Shown: positions 1 through 11,620, numbered from the stretch's first letter. The stretch: 64,000 bases of DNA from Klebsiella oxytoca (GCF_009707385.1 NZ_CP046115.1:2728001-2792000), one strand, 5' to 3'. Numbers and translations are program-made. Notes: generated from the letters alone by a model not told the origin.

Positions 1-1638
1 GACCCGGATGCTTTCAGCTGGCAGGGGGAGAAGCGTCCTGATGTATCATGGCCTGAGACGGTAATTTATGAAGCCCACGTGAAAGGTTTTACCCAGCTAA
101 ATCCTGCTCTTCCGCCTGAACTACGCGGCACCTATGAGGGGATGGGTCATCACGCTTCAGTGGATTACATCAAAAGTCTGGGCATCACTTCCGTTGAACT
201 CCTTCCCGTGCACTGGTTTCCAGACGACCAGCATCTGCTGGATCGAGGGCTGAAAAACTTCTGGGGTTACAATACGCTGGGCTTCTTTGCTCCCGCCTCC
301 CGTTACTATGGCCCCTCGGGGATTGAAGGGTTCCGCAACATGGTTCGTGCTTTTCATGACGCAGGCATCGAAGTGATTCTCGATGTCGTTTATAACCATA
401 CTGCAGAAGGCAATGAACTGGGGCCCACGCTTTCATTCAAAGGAATAGATAACTACTCCTATTACCGGACGATGCCGGATGCGCATCGTTATTACATTAA
501 CGATACCGGAACCGGCAATACGGTTAATACTTCGCATCCGCGCGTGCTGCAAATGATCATGGATTCGCTGCGCTATTGGGCTCAGGCCATGCACGTTGAC
601 GGCTTTCGCTTTGACCTTGGGACAATTCTCGGTCGCGAGCCGGAAGGGTTCGATCCGCGAGGCGGCTTTTTTGATGCGATAACCCAGGATCCCGTTTTGT
701 CGAAACTCAAACTGATTGGTGAACCCTGGGATATTGGACCCGGCGGCTATCAGGTTGGGGGCTTTCCGCCAGGCTGGGGAGAGTGGAACGACAAGTACCG
801 TGATACGGTTCGGGAATACTGGAAAGGCGATAACGTTGCCACCGATTTTGCCGCCCGATTACTGGGATCGGGGGATCTGTATGATTTGCGCGGCCGTCGC
901 CCGTGGGCCAGCGTTAATTTTATTACTGCCCATGACGGTTTCACGTTAAACGATCTGGTCTCGTATAACGAAAAACACAATGAAGCAAACGGTGAGGACA
1001 ACAACGACGGACATAATGATAACCGGTCATGCAATTATGGCGAAGAAGGACCGAGCGAGAACCCGGATATCGTCACCGTGCGTGAACGCCAGAAGCGTAA
1101 TTTTCTCACTACGCTGCTTTTCTCCCACGGTACGCCGATGCTGCTGGCCGGCGATGAGTTTGGTCGTTCGCAGCAGGGTAATAATAATGGTTACTGCCAG
1201 GATAGTGAGATTTCATGGATAAACTGGGAATCGCTGTCGGAACAGGACAAAACCCTGCGTAATTTTGCGCAGCAGTTGCTTGCTCTGCGTGCAGAACAAC
1301 CGCTTTTACGCCGTGAAAGCTGGCGTGACGGGCTCGAGATACGCTGGTTTAACGCCGGTGGCGGTTTGCAACAGTCTGAACAATGGGATGAAGGCTCAAC
1401 GCTGGGCGTGGCTATCAGTCGCGCCGATCTGGAAAAAGAGGAGGGGATCTGGCATGACGTGCTGATGTTGTTTAATCCCTTTGAGGGCGCGGTACCGTTC
1501 CGGATTCCGCAGTTTGGCGAAGGCGGCTGGGTTCTTGAGCTATCGACCTCTGAAGAAAAAACTGACCGCATAGTCATTACTGAAGCCATTGATTTTGTTC
1601 TGGCGGGACGCAGCATTGCGTTATTCAGACGACCTTGA
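1..1638 (+). CDS. glgX: Glycogen debranching enzyme, GlgX/TreX type (5' end outside window)
   Basis: The frame is open from the first base, so the gene starts before the window; 545 codons are visible. It is a GH13 isoamylase-type enzyme that hydrolyses alpha-1,6 branches of glycogen or maltodextrin in the cytoplasm. Visible GH13 landmarks are the region-I motif DVVYNH, the nucleophile segment GFRFDLG (about 600-620), the acid/base segment GEPWDIGPGGYQ (about 718-750) and the AHDGFTL segment near 930. The C-terminal beta domain is complete up to the TGA stop. Wording around the active site (GEPWDIGPGGYQVGGFPPGW, WNDKYRD) is typical of GlgX/TreX. The version here differs enough from E. coli GlgX that a trehalose-cluster TreX paralogue is possible. 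The upstream neighbours that would settle this lie outside the window. Confidence 0.9.
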   Translation, partial: DPDAFSWQGEKRPDVSWPETVIYEAHVKGFTQLNPALPPELRGTYEGMGHHASVDYIKSLGITSVELLPVHWFPDDQHLLDRGLKNFWGYNTLGFFAPASRYYGPSGIEGFRNMVRAFHDAGIEVILDVVYNHTAEGNELGPTLSFKGIDNYSYYRTMPDAHRYYINDTGTGNTVNTSHPRVLQMIMDSLRYWAQAMHVDGFRFDLGTILGREPEGFDPRGGFFDAITQDPVLSKLKLIGEPWDIGPGGYQVGGFPPGWGEWNDKYRDTVREYWKGDNVATDFAARLLGSGDLYDLRGRRPWASVNFITAHDGFTLNDLVSYNEKHNEANGEDNNDGHNDNRSCNYGEEGPSENPDIVTVRERQKRNFLTTLLFSHGTPMLLAGDEFGRSQQGNNNGYCQDSEISWINWESLSEQDKTLRNFAQQLLALRAEQPLLRRESWRDGLEIRWFNAGGGLQQSEQWDEGSTLGVAISRADLEKEEGIWHDVLMLFNPFEGAVPFRIPQFGEGGWVLELSTSEEKTDRIVITEAIDFVLAGRSIALFRRP

Positions 1639-1702
1639 GTCATTTTGCTTTTTATGTAGTTACCCTCTGCTTTTCGCGAAATGGGCGATAGGCGAAAGGT
1701 TA

Positions 1703-1731
1703 TAAAAAAGGGGCTTTTGCCCCTGTTTTAT
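1703..1731. terminator. Intrinsic terminator after the debranching gene
   Basis: A GGGGC stem (1710-1714), TTTT loop and GCCCC arm (1719-1723) are followed by TGTTTTAT and preceded by a run of A. The A and T runs on both sides make it usable in both directions. It lies between the debranching gene (+) and the VOC gene (-), which converge on it. Confidence 0.75.
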
Positions 1732-1813
1732 ATGCGCTCAATAAATCAAAGACAGGCTTCAGAAACGGCGTAGCTATCCTCGAACAATTAACACCGTTCT
1801 TTAATTATATGTA

Positions 1814-2215
1814 TTACTTTGTTGTAGCTAGCGGGGTAAATAACTCAATCAAGTTTTCCTCCGGATCGTACAGATGAACCACACGCATGCCCCATTCTGG
1901 CATATCCATTGGCTTGTTAATGAATTTAATTCCTTTTGTTAAGTATGCCTGATAGCGTTCATCGACATTATTCACCTCAAAAGAAATCATTGATTTTTCA
2001 CGATATCCTGTAGGGAGCGTTTTTTCGGTATTTCCAACAACCGGTGCCATCATGTCGGAGGTAAATAGGGCGAAGCCTTCTATTCCTTCAGCTACTTTGA
2101 AGCTGGCATAGCAATCTTCAATATCCCAGACGGCTTCCAAACCAAGCTGCTGGGTGTAGAAGTCAAAACATTCACGGTAATTTGTGACTAATAGCCTTAC
2201 GTTGCTGAATTTCAT
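1814..2215 (-). CDS. VOC superfamily (glyoxalase/bleomycin-resistance fold) protein
   Basis: The 133-residue protein matches the size and pattern of a single VOC module: an N-terminal strand (NVRLLVTNY), the aromatic FYTQQLGLE segment, and a C-terminal WGMRVVHLYDPEENLIEL segment that carries the usual metal-ligand-type Glu near the end. Such proteins are soluble cytoplasmic metalloenzymes or ligand binders; the substrate cannot be read from the sequence. The gene stands alone, converging with the debranching gene and separated from the next gene by about 500 bp. A purine-rich stretch (CAGGAAACCAAT) precedes the ATG. Annotation of the fold is firm and of function is open. Confidence 0.85.
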   Translation of the reverse strand: MKFSNVRLLVTNYRECFDFYTQQLGLEAVWDIEDCYASFKVAEGIEGFALFTSDMMAPVVGNTEKTLPTGYREKSMISFEVNNVDERYQAYLTKGIKFINKPMDMPEWGMRVVHLYDPEENLIELFTPLATTK

Positions 2216-2724
2216 ATTGGTTTCCTGATAGACATCTGTGTTTTATTTAGACAATAAAAGACCAACAGGCGAGCGGTGAAGCATGCCGTGCCAGTTCGTG
2301 CTTTGACGTCGGATGTTTCGTTAGTCTGACTAATAGTGTACCTGCGATATTACCTGCGAAAAGATATCCGGCCTGCAAAATGAGTGCCGGCCGGTCAACC
2401 ATTTCTGTCTGGTCTCATTGATGAATATGTTTCTGAAGCAGAGTCAGGGCGGCTATACTGTGATGGGTAGCAATTTCATCATCCGGAATGACTGCCGGGA
2501 AAGCACAGCTGTAGAGTTTGCCACCAGTTCCAAAGCGTCAAACTCATCCAGCCACAGGGACGGACTGCGCTTATCGGTAAAGAACAGAATCGATTATCTT
2601 CAGCGGTTTATGTAAATTTGAATCAATCCATTGGGTTATCTCATTGATGTTGTCTTCTATTCTGAACATAGATCGACGCTCACTATAAGAGGGCCGTTAA
2701 ACATCCTTTTCGAGATGCTAATAA
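2216..2724. other. Intergenic stretch with a possible decayed reading frame
   Basis: No complete gene is apparent. On the minus strand about 2403-2526 there is a protein-like stretch of about 40 codons (KLYSCAFPAVIPDDEI followed by ATHHSIAALTLLQKHIHQ and a stop) that begins just after a stop codon and has no start. It may be the tail of a degraded gene. I do not recognise the family. The plus-strand frame over the same bases looks like a shadow. Confidence 0.3.
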
Positions 2725-2976
2725 TTACTTATAGATTTCAGCAACCCCGTGCAGTCGGTTATTCCCCGTGGTTGACAGAATTTTGAATGACGTTGCTCCT
2801 TGCTCATCAGCCTTACGAGAAAGAACATCCGATAACTCATCAAGCGTATAGGCATTGCTGGCTGAGACTACCCCCATCTTTTCTTTCCCATCAGCCTGGT
2901 TAATTTCCTGAGCAGCAGAGGCGGCATTCACTGCAATAAACCCCATGACCAATGTAGTAATAAGTAGTGCTTTCAT
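2725..2976 (-). CDS. DUF1471 (YhcN/BhsA-like) small exported protein
   Basis: The 83-residue protein has a Sec signal peptide (MKALLITTLVMGF...ASA, about 22 residues) and a short mature domain ending in GVAEIYK, the hallmark C-terminus of the DUF1471/YhcN family. Members are small periplasmic or outer-membrane-associated proteins of enterics, several induced by acid, peroxide, copper or other stress and linked to biofilm. The start is preceded by AAAGAGGTATTAAAT, a good ribosome site. The gene is divergent from the LysR gene at 3289, and a CusR-type operator-like element lies about 100 bp upstream, so regulation by the two-component system at 9.2-11.4 kb is plausible. A second family member is at 14884. 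Confidence 0.88.
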   Translation of the reverse strand: MKALLITTLVMGFIAVNAASAAQEINQADGKEKMGVVSASNAYTLDELSDVLSRKADEQGATSFKILSTTGNNRLHGVAEIYK

Positions 2977-3077
2977 ATTTAATACCTCTTTTAAAATCTA
3001 TGTTTGAAACTGAACTCGAATCAGGGGAACTATCCTCCTCTGTAAAATCAAATATACAGACCTAAGCTGTCATAAGG

Positions 3078-3104
3078 CTGACCGCGATATGACAAAATTG
3101 TCAG
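3078..3104 (+). promoter_or_regulatory. CusR-type operator-like element, copy 1
   Basis: The sequence reads CTGACC-N5-ATGACA-N4-TGTCAG. The core TGACAA-AA-TTGTCA (3090-3103) is a perfect 6-bp-arm inverted repeat that fits the published CusR box core. The same 27-nt architecture occurs at 7780, 9237 and 11594. This copy lies between the DUF1471 gene and the LysR gene. Confidence 0.65.
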
Positions 3105-3246
3105 GATTGTTGATTGGTTAATTTTTTGAATTTTCATGACAAACCTTCTGATAATTCAGACTGATTTTCGATACGGTCAGAATATCAATTATTATTATTG
3201 TCAGTAATCGGGCTAAAATGGTTGTGTCTATGAACCCCCTTCATGA

Positions 3247-6122
<2,876 letters not shown>

Positions 6123-6180
6123 TTATTCGATTAGGTGGGGTAATTAGCTAGGGTTTATTAGATGTGTTCATTAATTGAGA

Positions 6181-6204
6181 AAAGCTGATGGTCAGCTTTT
6201 TGTT
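6181..6204. terminator. Intrinsic terminator hairpin
   Basis: AAAGCTGA-TGG-TCAGCTTT is followed on the plus strand by TTGTT and flanked by AAAA on the other side, so it can act in both directions. It separates the reductase promoter region from the end of the cupin/decarboxylase unit. Confidence 0.65.
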
Positions 6205-6263
6205 CCAAAAGATGAGATTGTTCACATAATACTCTAGTACTCATTATCCACCTCCCATCCGAG

Positions 6264-6473
6264 CTACACGATCTCGTAGCGTGAGATATCTACGACGCTA
6301 TTTTTCAGGCTACGGTGAATGACGCCCGCAATGACTAGTGTATTTCCGCTGCGGGAAAAGTACGCCACCAGAACACGGCTTTTATCCTGCACGTTTGCGG
6401 TTCCGGTGGCTGTCGAGCCCAGGGAGACGTCCGCCAGCGTCAGCCCGACAAGCGCGGCGATTAATCTTCTTCG
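6264..6473 (-). pseudogene. 5' fragment of an exported flavodoxin gene
   Basis: Reading the minus strand, the frame that overlaps the last codons of the decarboxylase gene gives RRRLIAALVGLTLA (signal-peptide-like), then RVLVAYFSRSGNT and VIAGVIHRSLK, the characteristic FMN phosphate-binding start of a long-chain-type flavodoxin. After about 55 codons the similarity ends and a TAG follows at 6264. No start codon is obvious in frame. A flavodoxin should run to roughly 150-200 residues, so this is a truncated remnant. Its original place, straight after the decarboxylase gene with overlap, suggests it was the third gene of the cupin operon. An intact exported flavodoxin remains at 8515. Confidence 0.75.
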
Positions 6474-7252
6474 AGCTCCATAACAAACTCCTGATTGTTT
6501 GCGAGCGCCTGCTGCAGAGCCTTTTCAGCTCGCGTTGCTGCATCACTTTCGCCATGTTCACGCAGAACCTGTGCCAGCTGACGCAACTGCGCTGCCGTCA
6601 GGCCGACCCGCATGCTGGCTCGCGTATGCGACAGCAGTTGTGATTCGACGCCCGGCGTGGCCGCTAATGCGCCAACCGTTGCCAGCTCGCGGCTTTGCCA
6701 GTCGAGGTTATCGCGGGCGAAAATGTCGCCGAAAAGGTGCGTTTGTAGGAACTGGTTAATGACCGGGGCAAAATCAAACAGCGGACCCTGGACGAGAGCG
6801 CCTGAGATTTTCGTCTGGTTTGCGGTACCGACACGGCGAAGCTCATCCCCAACAGGGATCGGGGCAACCGGCTCTTTACCCTCAACGTCTTCGATGCCAC
6901 GTTGTTTACGAGCTTCGGCAACCTTCATCAGTTCACTCAGCGCATTCAGGCTTCGGGGGAAGCCCGTGTAGGCATAAAGCTGGACGAGAATCTCTTTGGT
7001 TTCGTTTATCGTGAGCCCGGCATCCAGTCCCTGATTGAGGGCTGCATTCAGCTTATCCATCTGGCTGCTGGCCATCGATGCCGCAATCAACGGGATGGCC
7101 TGCTGGCGGGCTGACAACGTATCTGAAACCGTTTGTTCGTGGTTCATTTCTGAGGCTCCTTTACTGACGGGCACAGCATGTGCCGAGTGACCAAAACCAA
7201 AGGTCAGCAATAGCGCTGCCGTTAATGCCTTAATGGGCGTGGTATTGTTCAT
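6461..7252 (-). CDS. Exported carboxymuconolactone decarboxylase family protein
   Basis: The 263-residue protein starts with a signal peptide (ALTAALLLTFGFGHSAHA) and contains two CMD/AhpD-like helical modules: residues about 55-115 (QGLDAGLTINETKEILVQLYAYTGFP) and about 175-250 (WQSRELATVGALAA...MRVGLTAAQLRQLAQ). The redox-active CXXC of AhpD is not present, so an alkylhydroperoxidase activity of the AhpD kind is unlikely. Export to the periplasm is unusual for this otherwise cytoplasmic fold. The ATG lies 23 bp inside the upstream cupin gene, indicating translational coupling. CMD plus cupin pairs of this kind recur in oxidoreductase clusters; substrate unknown. Confidence 0.88.
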   Translation of the reverse strand: MNNTTPIKALTAALLLTFGFGHSAHAVPVSKGASEMNHEQTVSDTLSARQQAIPLIAASMASSQMDKLNAALNQGLDAGLTINETKEILVQLYAYTGFPRSLNALSELMKVAEARKQRGIEDVEGKEPVAPIPVGDELRRVGTANQTKISGALVQGPLFDFAPVINQFLQTHLFGDIFARDNLDWQSRELATVGALAATPGVESQLLSHTRASMRVGLTAAQLRQLAQVLREHGESDAATRAEKALQQALANNQEFVMELEED

Positions 7253-7709
7253 CGGTCACTTTCTCCATCCAGTCAACGTTTTTGCCATCCACAATCCCGG
7301 TTATTGCCATATGCGTCATCGCACTGCCGGGGGCTGCCCCATGCCAGTGTTTGACGCCAGCCGGGCAAGAGACAACGTCACCGGCGCGGATAACCTGCAC
7401 CGGCTGACCTTCTTGTTGGGTGAGTCCAACACCTGAGGTCACAATCAGCCTCTGACCTGCTGGATGTGTATGCCAGGCGGAACGAGCACCAGGTTCAAAG
7501 GTGACATAAGCCCCGGATACAGGGATGTCTTTATCTGGCTTGAAGAGAGGATCAACCCGGACGCGACCGCTAAAGTTCTCGGCGGGCCCATATACTGCGT
7601 TCTGACTTCCTGCGGGGGCGATATGGACAGCGGGATTATGCTCCGCTGCCCAGGATGAAAATGTGAAGAGGGGCAGTAACAGCCCGAGATAACGTAAATG
7701 TCTAATCAT
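7230..7709 (-). CDS. Exported cupin-domain protein
   Basis: The 159-residue protein has a signal peptide (LLLPLFTFSSWAA) and one small beta-barrel cupin domain. Metal-binding motif 1 is visible as HTHPAGQ with preceding ARSAW, and motif 2 as GDVVSCPAGVKHWHG. The protein is predicted to be a periplasmic metal-dependent enzyme or isomerase. It leads an operon with the decarboxylase at 6461 (23-bp overlap) and, before its truncation, the flavodoxin remnant. A CusR-type operator-like element lies 71-97 bp upstream of its start, so it is a strong candidate for control by the adjacent two-component system. Confidence 0.9.
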   Translation of the reverse strand: MIRHLRYLGLLLPLFTFSSWAAEHNPAVHIAPAGSQNAVYGPAENFSGRVRVDPLFKPDKDIPVSGAYVTFEPGARSAWHTHPAGQRLIVTSGVGLTQQEGQPVQVIRAGDVVSCPAGVKHWHGAAPGSAMTHMAITGIVDGKNVDWMEKVTDEQYHAH

Positions 7710-7779
7710 GCAAAGCGTCCTTATCTACGATGATGGGGAGTATCTGCAATGATTCTAATCAGTGTGACATGTCGTCAGA

Positions 7780-7806
7780 CTGACGCCAGCCTGACAATTC
7801 TGTCAG
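7780..7806 (+). promoter_or_regulatory. CusR-type operator-like element, copy 2
   Basis: The sequence reads CTGACG-N5-CTGACA-N4-TGTCAG in the gap between the DUF4405 gene (which ends at 7807) and the cupin gene. A further CGTCAG-A-CTGACG inverted repeat overlaps its left half (7773-7785). Confidence 0.68.
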
Positions 7807-8505
7807 TTAACCTCTATGTGGTGACACCGCTTTGCATTTTCTAAAAATAAAAGACCAAAGCAAAAAGCGCGTCATTAATGCAAATAAAACAATAATGGCC
7901 AGATAGCGCAGATAAAAAAGAAGGGCAGATTCATCGTAATCGAAAAAGGAGAAATCGACCTTCATCAACAAATAATCGAGATAGTCCTGGCTCAGTAATC
8001 CGTACAATCCCAGTAGTGCGATGAGCGAAAAAACACCCGGCATAATAACATTTGCAACGTGTGAGTCGCCGGAGATGTTCAGGAACCGGCAGAAAAACGT
8101 GGCCAGCATTTTCCAGTGCAACCCGATATGCAGCGCCAGAATGAGCATTCCCCAATGGACCGACGTCATGTGTACTTTTCTCACCCAGTTCGCCGGGTTG
8201 TGGAACGGTAGCGCCAGAAGAATATGCCGGGACAGCATCATGCCAGAGACAATAGCGGTCAGGATGACAACGAAAGTCACTGCGTTAATGACCCTGTTAA
8301 CTATCTGCATCGTTAACGGAATATTCGGCGACAGTGACCACAAGCGATGGCGGTTAAGGTATAAATGCAACATGATGAGCAGCGTAAAAATAATCCCCGC
8401 CCATTCATGTACGATTTCACCGTGAAGATGGAACCCCATCAGTACCAGCAGAAGTAACGCCATCAGCGTATCCTGCATGACCTGGAAAATATAAATTTTC
8501 TTCAT
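7807..8505 (-). CDS. DUF4405 family membrane protein (cytochrome b561-like)
   Basis: The 232-residue protein has about five to six hydrophobic helices. Paired histidines sit at the ends of helices (LMGFHLHGEIVHEW, MLHLYLNRHRLW, VHMTSVHWGMLILALHIGLHW), the usual layout for b-type haem ligands in the DUF4405/cytochrome b561 group. It is predicted to carry electrons across the inner membrane. It lies 9 bp after the exported flavodoxin gene, suggesting that the two form an electron-transfer pair facing the periplasm. Haem binding is inferred from the histidine pattern only. Confidence 0.85.
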   Translation of the reverse strand: MKKIYIFQVMQDTLMALLLLVLMGFHLHGEIVHEWAGIIFTLLIMLHLYLNRHRLWSLSPNIPLTMQIVNRVINAVTFVVILTAIVSGMMLSRHILLALPFHNPANWVRKVHMTSVHWGMLILALHIGLHWKMLATFFCRFLNISGDSHVANVIMPGVFSLIALLGLYGLLSQDYLDYLLMKVDFSFFDYDESALLFYLRYLAIIVLFALMTRFLLWSFIFRKCKAVSPHRG

Positions 8506-8514
8506 GTCGATGGC

Positions 8515-9171
8515 TTAACGCTGTGGCTGGACTTGTTTTACCCATTGCTCAATCTGCACGGGTACGTCAGGACCTGAAACATCATTGCGCGAGATCGAGA
8601 GTGCACGAGTGACTAATCTGGCCTGCGGCTGCATACGGGCTATTTGTCGCAGGGAATCGGCTAACCGGCTGCCGCCGTGGGTGGTAAAGGGAATGACTGT
8701 TTTACCGGCAAAGTCATTTTGCTCAAAGAGGCTATATATCACCATTGGCATGGTATACCACCAGATGGGATAGCCAACGTAAATGGTGTCGTAATCGCTA
8801 AGATCGGGCAGAGGTGTTTTTAGTGATGGCCTGGCGTTAGTTTGCTGTTCCTTTTCGGCAACGCGTAACAGTGCATCATGCTGGCGAGGGTAGGGGGTAG
8901 CGGTTTCAATGCGAAACAGGTCACCGAGAGTCTGCTTCTGAATCAGTTGCGCAACAAACTGCGTGCTCCCTGTCTCCGGCGTGTATTTTTGTAATACGCT
9001 GGCCCCGGAAAAACCGTCTACGGCATCGGGCTTCATTTCTTCGGGCTGGGAAAACCAGATAATAAGCGTGCGGAACGGTGTGGATGAATTCTCTGCGGCG
9101 AACGTGGGCTGTCCCAGAAGCCCCATGACTATTATCGCCAGAAACCCGCTAAATACTTTTTTTATTCTCAC
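8515..9171 (-). CDS. Exported flavodoxin-family protein
   Basis: The 218-residue protein starts with a signal peptide (KKVFSGFLAIIVMGLLGQPTFA), followed by a flavodoxin fold: LIIWFSQPEE, a Flavodoxin_4-like insert, YVGYPIWWYTMPMVIYSLFE (FMN ring loop) and IPFTTHGGSRLADS. The usual SxTGNT phosphate loop is altered, replaced by a longer insert with SGASVLQKYTPETGSTQFVA. Location in the periplasm is unusual because most flavodoxins are cytoplasmic. The gene forms an operon with DUF4405 (7807). A CusR-type operator-like element lies 66-92 bp upstream, within the end of the sensor kinase gene. Confidence 0.88.
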   Translation of the reverse strand: MRIKKVFSGFLAIIVMGLLGQPTFAAENSSTPFRTLIIWFSQPEEMKPDAVDGFSGASVLQKYTPETGSTQFVAQLIQKQTLGDLFRIETATPYPRQHDALLRVAEKEQQTNARPSLKTPLPDLSDYDTIYVGYPIWWYTMPMVIYSLFEQNDFAGKTVIPFTTHGGSRLADSLRQIARMQPQARLVTRALSISRNDVSGPDVPVQIEQWVKQVQPQR

Positions 9172-9231
9172 TGTTTTCTTCCTTCAATCAGCAGTGGTTT
9201 TAGCAGGTATTCTGGCGCAGTTAGCCTGACA

Positions 9232-10701
9232 TCAGACTGACGGCTCTCTGACAATTTTGTCAGCACGTCTGGCGCACTGGCGTCCCGATTTTGTTTCTGA
9301 TATCGGTCTTTCTGGACGCATAGCATCTGGCTGTTTAGCAAACGTCAGCCCAAAGGTATTGATACCGTTCTCACTACGGGCAAAAACATCTCCCCGGTGC
9401 ATAATGGCGACGGCGCGTACGATCGACAGGCCCAGCCCATGATGGGTATCACTCCTGGCCCGGGAGGTGTCAACGCGATAAAAGCGCTCGAAAAGCCGGT
9501 GTAAGTGCTCTGCCGCTATCGGTTCGCCTGGGTTAGAAACTTCAACACATGCCTGATGATCTTTTTCGCTTAAGCGAACCGTAATCGTGCTATTGGACGG
9601 CGAATGTCTTGCGCTATTTTCCAGTAAATTTGCCAGTGAGCGGTGGAACAGTCGCCGGTCGATGTGCGCGGTGACGTCGCCTTCCATATCCAGAGAAAGC
9701 TGTTTTTCAGCAAAAGAGGGTTCCACATACTCCGCTGTTTTCAGGGTTTCTTCTCGTAGGGACACCTGGGTAAGCTGGGAAGCATGTTCACCCGCGTGGG
9801 CATGGGACAGGAACAGCATGTCGTTAACGATAGACGTCATACGTTCAAGTTCTTCCAGATTGGAACCCAATAATTCTTCCAGTTCATCATGCGAGCGTCG
9901 GCGTGAGAGACCTAGCTGCGTCTGGCCGATAAGGTTAGTCAGCGGGGTACGGAGTTCATGCGCGACATCGGCATTAAAGCTGTCGAGCTGACGCCAGGCG
10001 ATTTCCTGACGCTCTAACACGCCATTAAATGATGATGCCAGTTGCTGCAGTTCTTCGGGCAAAGCGCGGGTATTCAGGCGCTGGCCATGGTCTCCCGGTG
10101 CGAGATGCCGGGCCTCTTTACTAAGTGCTCCAACGGGACGAAGACCGATCCTTGATACGATGTGTCCCAGCAGGGCGACAATCACGACGCCCAGTGCGGC
10201 TATGACAAGCAGCGTCCGAGTGAAGGCATTCAGTGTGCCCATGTACGGTGTGGAGTCGATGGCAACTATATAGCGTAGCTCAGGTCTTTCACCGTTAGCG
10301 GGGATCGTTTTCACTAACAGAAACAGTGAGCATGCCCCTTCTGATGCCCCGGGTACTTTATTAAAGCCCTCCAGCAATGAAGACCACTGAACGCCCACCG
10401 GCGGGGCACCCCCCATGCTAAAGCGTGGATTATCGCTCACTATCCAGTAGCGAACGCGCTCACCTTCAGAATTGGTTAATACGGTAAATTTATTGGCAAG
10501 CGTTGACCAGCCGTCAGCTGAGGTTCGTGCAGTGATCCACGGGCTCATTAATGATTCCCGGAATAAAAGCTCGTTGTGCATTTGCTTTTGCAAAGAGTCA
10601 TGCAAGGAGCTTCTGAGCAGGATACCGATAACGGACACAATCAGCAGCGCGGATAAGGCAAACATCAGCGCCAGATGAACGGAGATGGAACGTTTAGGCA
10701 T
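9232..10701 (-). CDS. Two-component sensor histidine kinase, CusS/PcoS type
   Basis: The 489-residue inner-membrane kinase has TM1 (about residues 9-30), a periplasmic sensor of about 125 residues, TM2 (about 160-182), HAMP, then HisKA with the phospho-acceptor His in DVAHELRTPLTNL and a HATPase domain (N box LLENSARHS, G2 DTHHGLGLSIVRA). The architecture and length match the CusS/PcoS/HprS heavy-metal and oxidative-stress sensors. Start: AAGGGGATAAGC precedes the ATG at 10701, although the frame is open to 10716. It follows the regulator by 15 bp. The C-terminal tail after LTFAKQPD is longer than usual and overlaps an operator copy. Confidence 0.9.
   Translation of the reverse strand: MPKRSISVHLALMFALSALLIVSVIGILLRSSLHDSLQKQMHNELLFRESLMSPWITARTSADGWSTLANKFTVLTNSEGERVRYWIVSDNPRFSMGGAPPVGVQWSSLLEGFNKVPGASEGACSLFLLVKTIPANGERPELRYIVAIDSTPYMGTLNAFTRTLLVIAALGVVIVALLGHIVSRIGLRPVGALSKEARHLAPGDHGQRLNTRALPEELQQLASSFNGVLERQEIAWRQLDSFNADVAHELRTPLTNLIGQTQLGLSRRRSHDELEELLGSNLEELERMTSIVNDMLFLSHAHAGEHASQLTQVSLREETLKTAEYVEPSFAEKQLSLDMEGDVTAHIDRRLFHRSLANLLENSARHSPSNSTITVRLSEKDHQACVEVSNPGEPIAAEHLHRLFERFYRVDTSRARSDTHHGLGLSIVRAVAIMHRGDVFARSENGINTFGLTFAKQPDAMRPERPISETKSGRQCARRADKIVREPSV
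9237..9263 (+). promoter_or_regulatory. CusR-type operator-like element, copy 3
   Basis: The sequence reads CTGACG-N5-CTGACA-N4-TGTCAG with a further CTGACA 11 nt upstream (9226-9231), i.e. one more helical turn. The core TGACAA-TT-TTGTCA is a perfect inverted repeat. It overlaps the last codons of the sensor kinase gene and is placed to control the flavodoxin/DUF4405 unit. Confidence 0.7.
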
Positions 10702-10716
10702 GCTTATCCCCTTCAT

Positions 10717-11397
10717 TTATTCGGGCCGGACTTCGAGGACATACCCCATGCCGCGAACGGTATGTAACAGTTTGACGTCGAACGGCGCATCCACTTTGGC
10801 TCGCAGGCGTTTAATGGCCACTTCAACCACGTTGGCATCGCTGTCGAAATTCATGTCCCATATCTGCTCAGCTATCATCATCTTTGACAGAATCTCTCCC
10901 TGATGCCGGGCCAGAAGGCTCAACAGGGAAAACTCTTTCGCGGTCAGCTCCAGTCTCGTTCCTGCGCGAAATACGCGGCGAGCCAGCAGGTCGAGATGTA
11001 GATCATGAATTTGCAACTGAGTGATGTCCGCGCCATCCGAAGAGCGGCGACGCACCAGCGCCTGAATACGCGCTACCAGTTCAATAAGCGAAAAGGGCTT
11101 GGGCAGATAATCATCCGCGCCAAGACGCAGCCCTTTAACACGCTCGTCGACCGAGCCGCGGGCCGAGAGCATCAGCACCGGCGTCTGTTTGGTTGCTCGC
11201 ACACCTTCAAGTACCCGGTAACCATCCATCCCGGGCAGCATTACATCCAGTATTATCGCGTCGTAGTCGAACTCCAGCGCGTAATGAAGACCTTCTGCTC
11301 CGTCTGCAGAGACATCTACCATAAATCCGGATTCACTCAACGCACGATTGAGATAGGTTGACGTTTTTTCTTCATCTTCGATTAACAACAGGCGCAT
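10717..11397 (-). CDS. Response regulator, OmpR family, CusR/HprR type
   Basis: At 226 residues this has a receiver domain (acidic EDEEK, phospho-acceptor Asp in [12 protein letters not shown], Lys in YLPKPF) and a C-terminal winged helix ([49 protein letters not shown]). The DNA-reading helix segment is nearly the same as in E. coli CusR, which fits the TGACAAnnTTGTCA-type sites found four times in this region. The gene is expressed with the sensor at 9232. The divergent gap of about 350 bp to the hydrolase at 11752 holds operator copy 4, suggesting autoregulation. Confidence 0.92.
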   Translation of the reverse strand: MRLLLIEDEEKTSTYLNRALSESGFMVDVSADGAEGLHYALEFDYDAIILDVMLPGMDGYRVLEGVRATKQTPVLMLSARGSVDERVKGLRLGADDYLPKPFSLIELVARIQALVRRRSSDGADITQLQIHDLHLDLLARRVFRAGTRLELTAKEFSLLSLLARHQGEILSKMMIAEQIWDMNFDSDANVVEVAIKRLRAKVDAPFDVKLLHTVRGMGYVLEVRPE

Positions 11398-11593
11398 AAC
11401 GGGACTTCCTCTTAATGAGATGATTGGCTCGCCGCCGATACGTGGGGAATCAGCGAGGCGGCGGCCAATAGCTTGCGTCGCTGTGGCCTTGTTGGGTCAT
11501 TCTGGCTTTTCATTGATCGCTCCTTTTCTCTGAAAATTGAACGTGAATCTCATCTAAGTGAGACCATTCTGCCTCCGGATTGCCAACATAAAG

Positions 11594-11620
11594 CTGACGG
11601 TTACCTGACAGCAATGTCAG
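11594..11620 (+). promoter_or_regulatory. CusR-type operator-like element, copy 4
   Basis: The sequence reads CTGACG-N5-CTGACA-N4-TGTCAG within the divergent regulator/hydrolase promoter region. Further half sites CTGACA (11648), CTGTCA (11668) and TGACAG (11680) follow. The rest of the 354-bp gap shows no gene. Confidence 0.68.

Noticed and set aside
157..436. Minus-strand open frames inside the debranching gene
   Set aside because: They lie wholly within the conserved GH13 coding frame, have no ribosome site or family pattern, and are shadows of that gene.
2418..2615. Plus-strand 65-codon frame in the gap before the DUF1471 gene
   Set aside because: The sequence has no protein character and no ribosome site. 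The minus strand over the same bases looks more like old coding sequence, so I recorded only that possibility.
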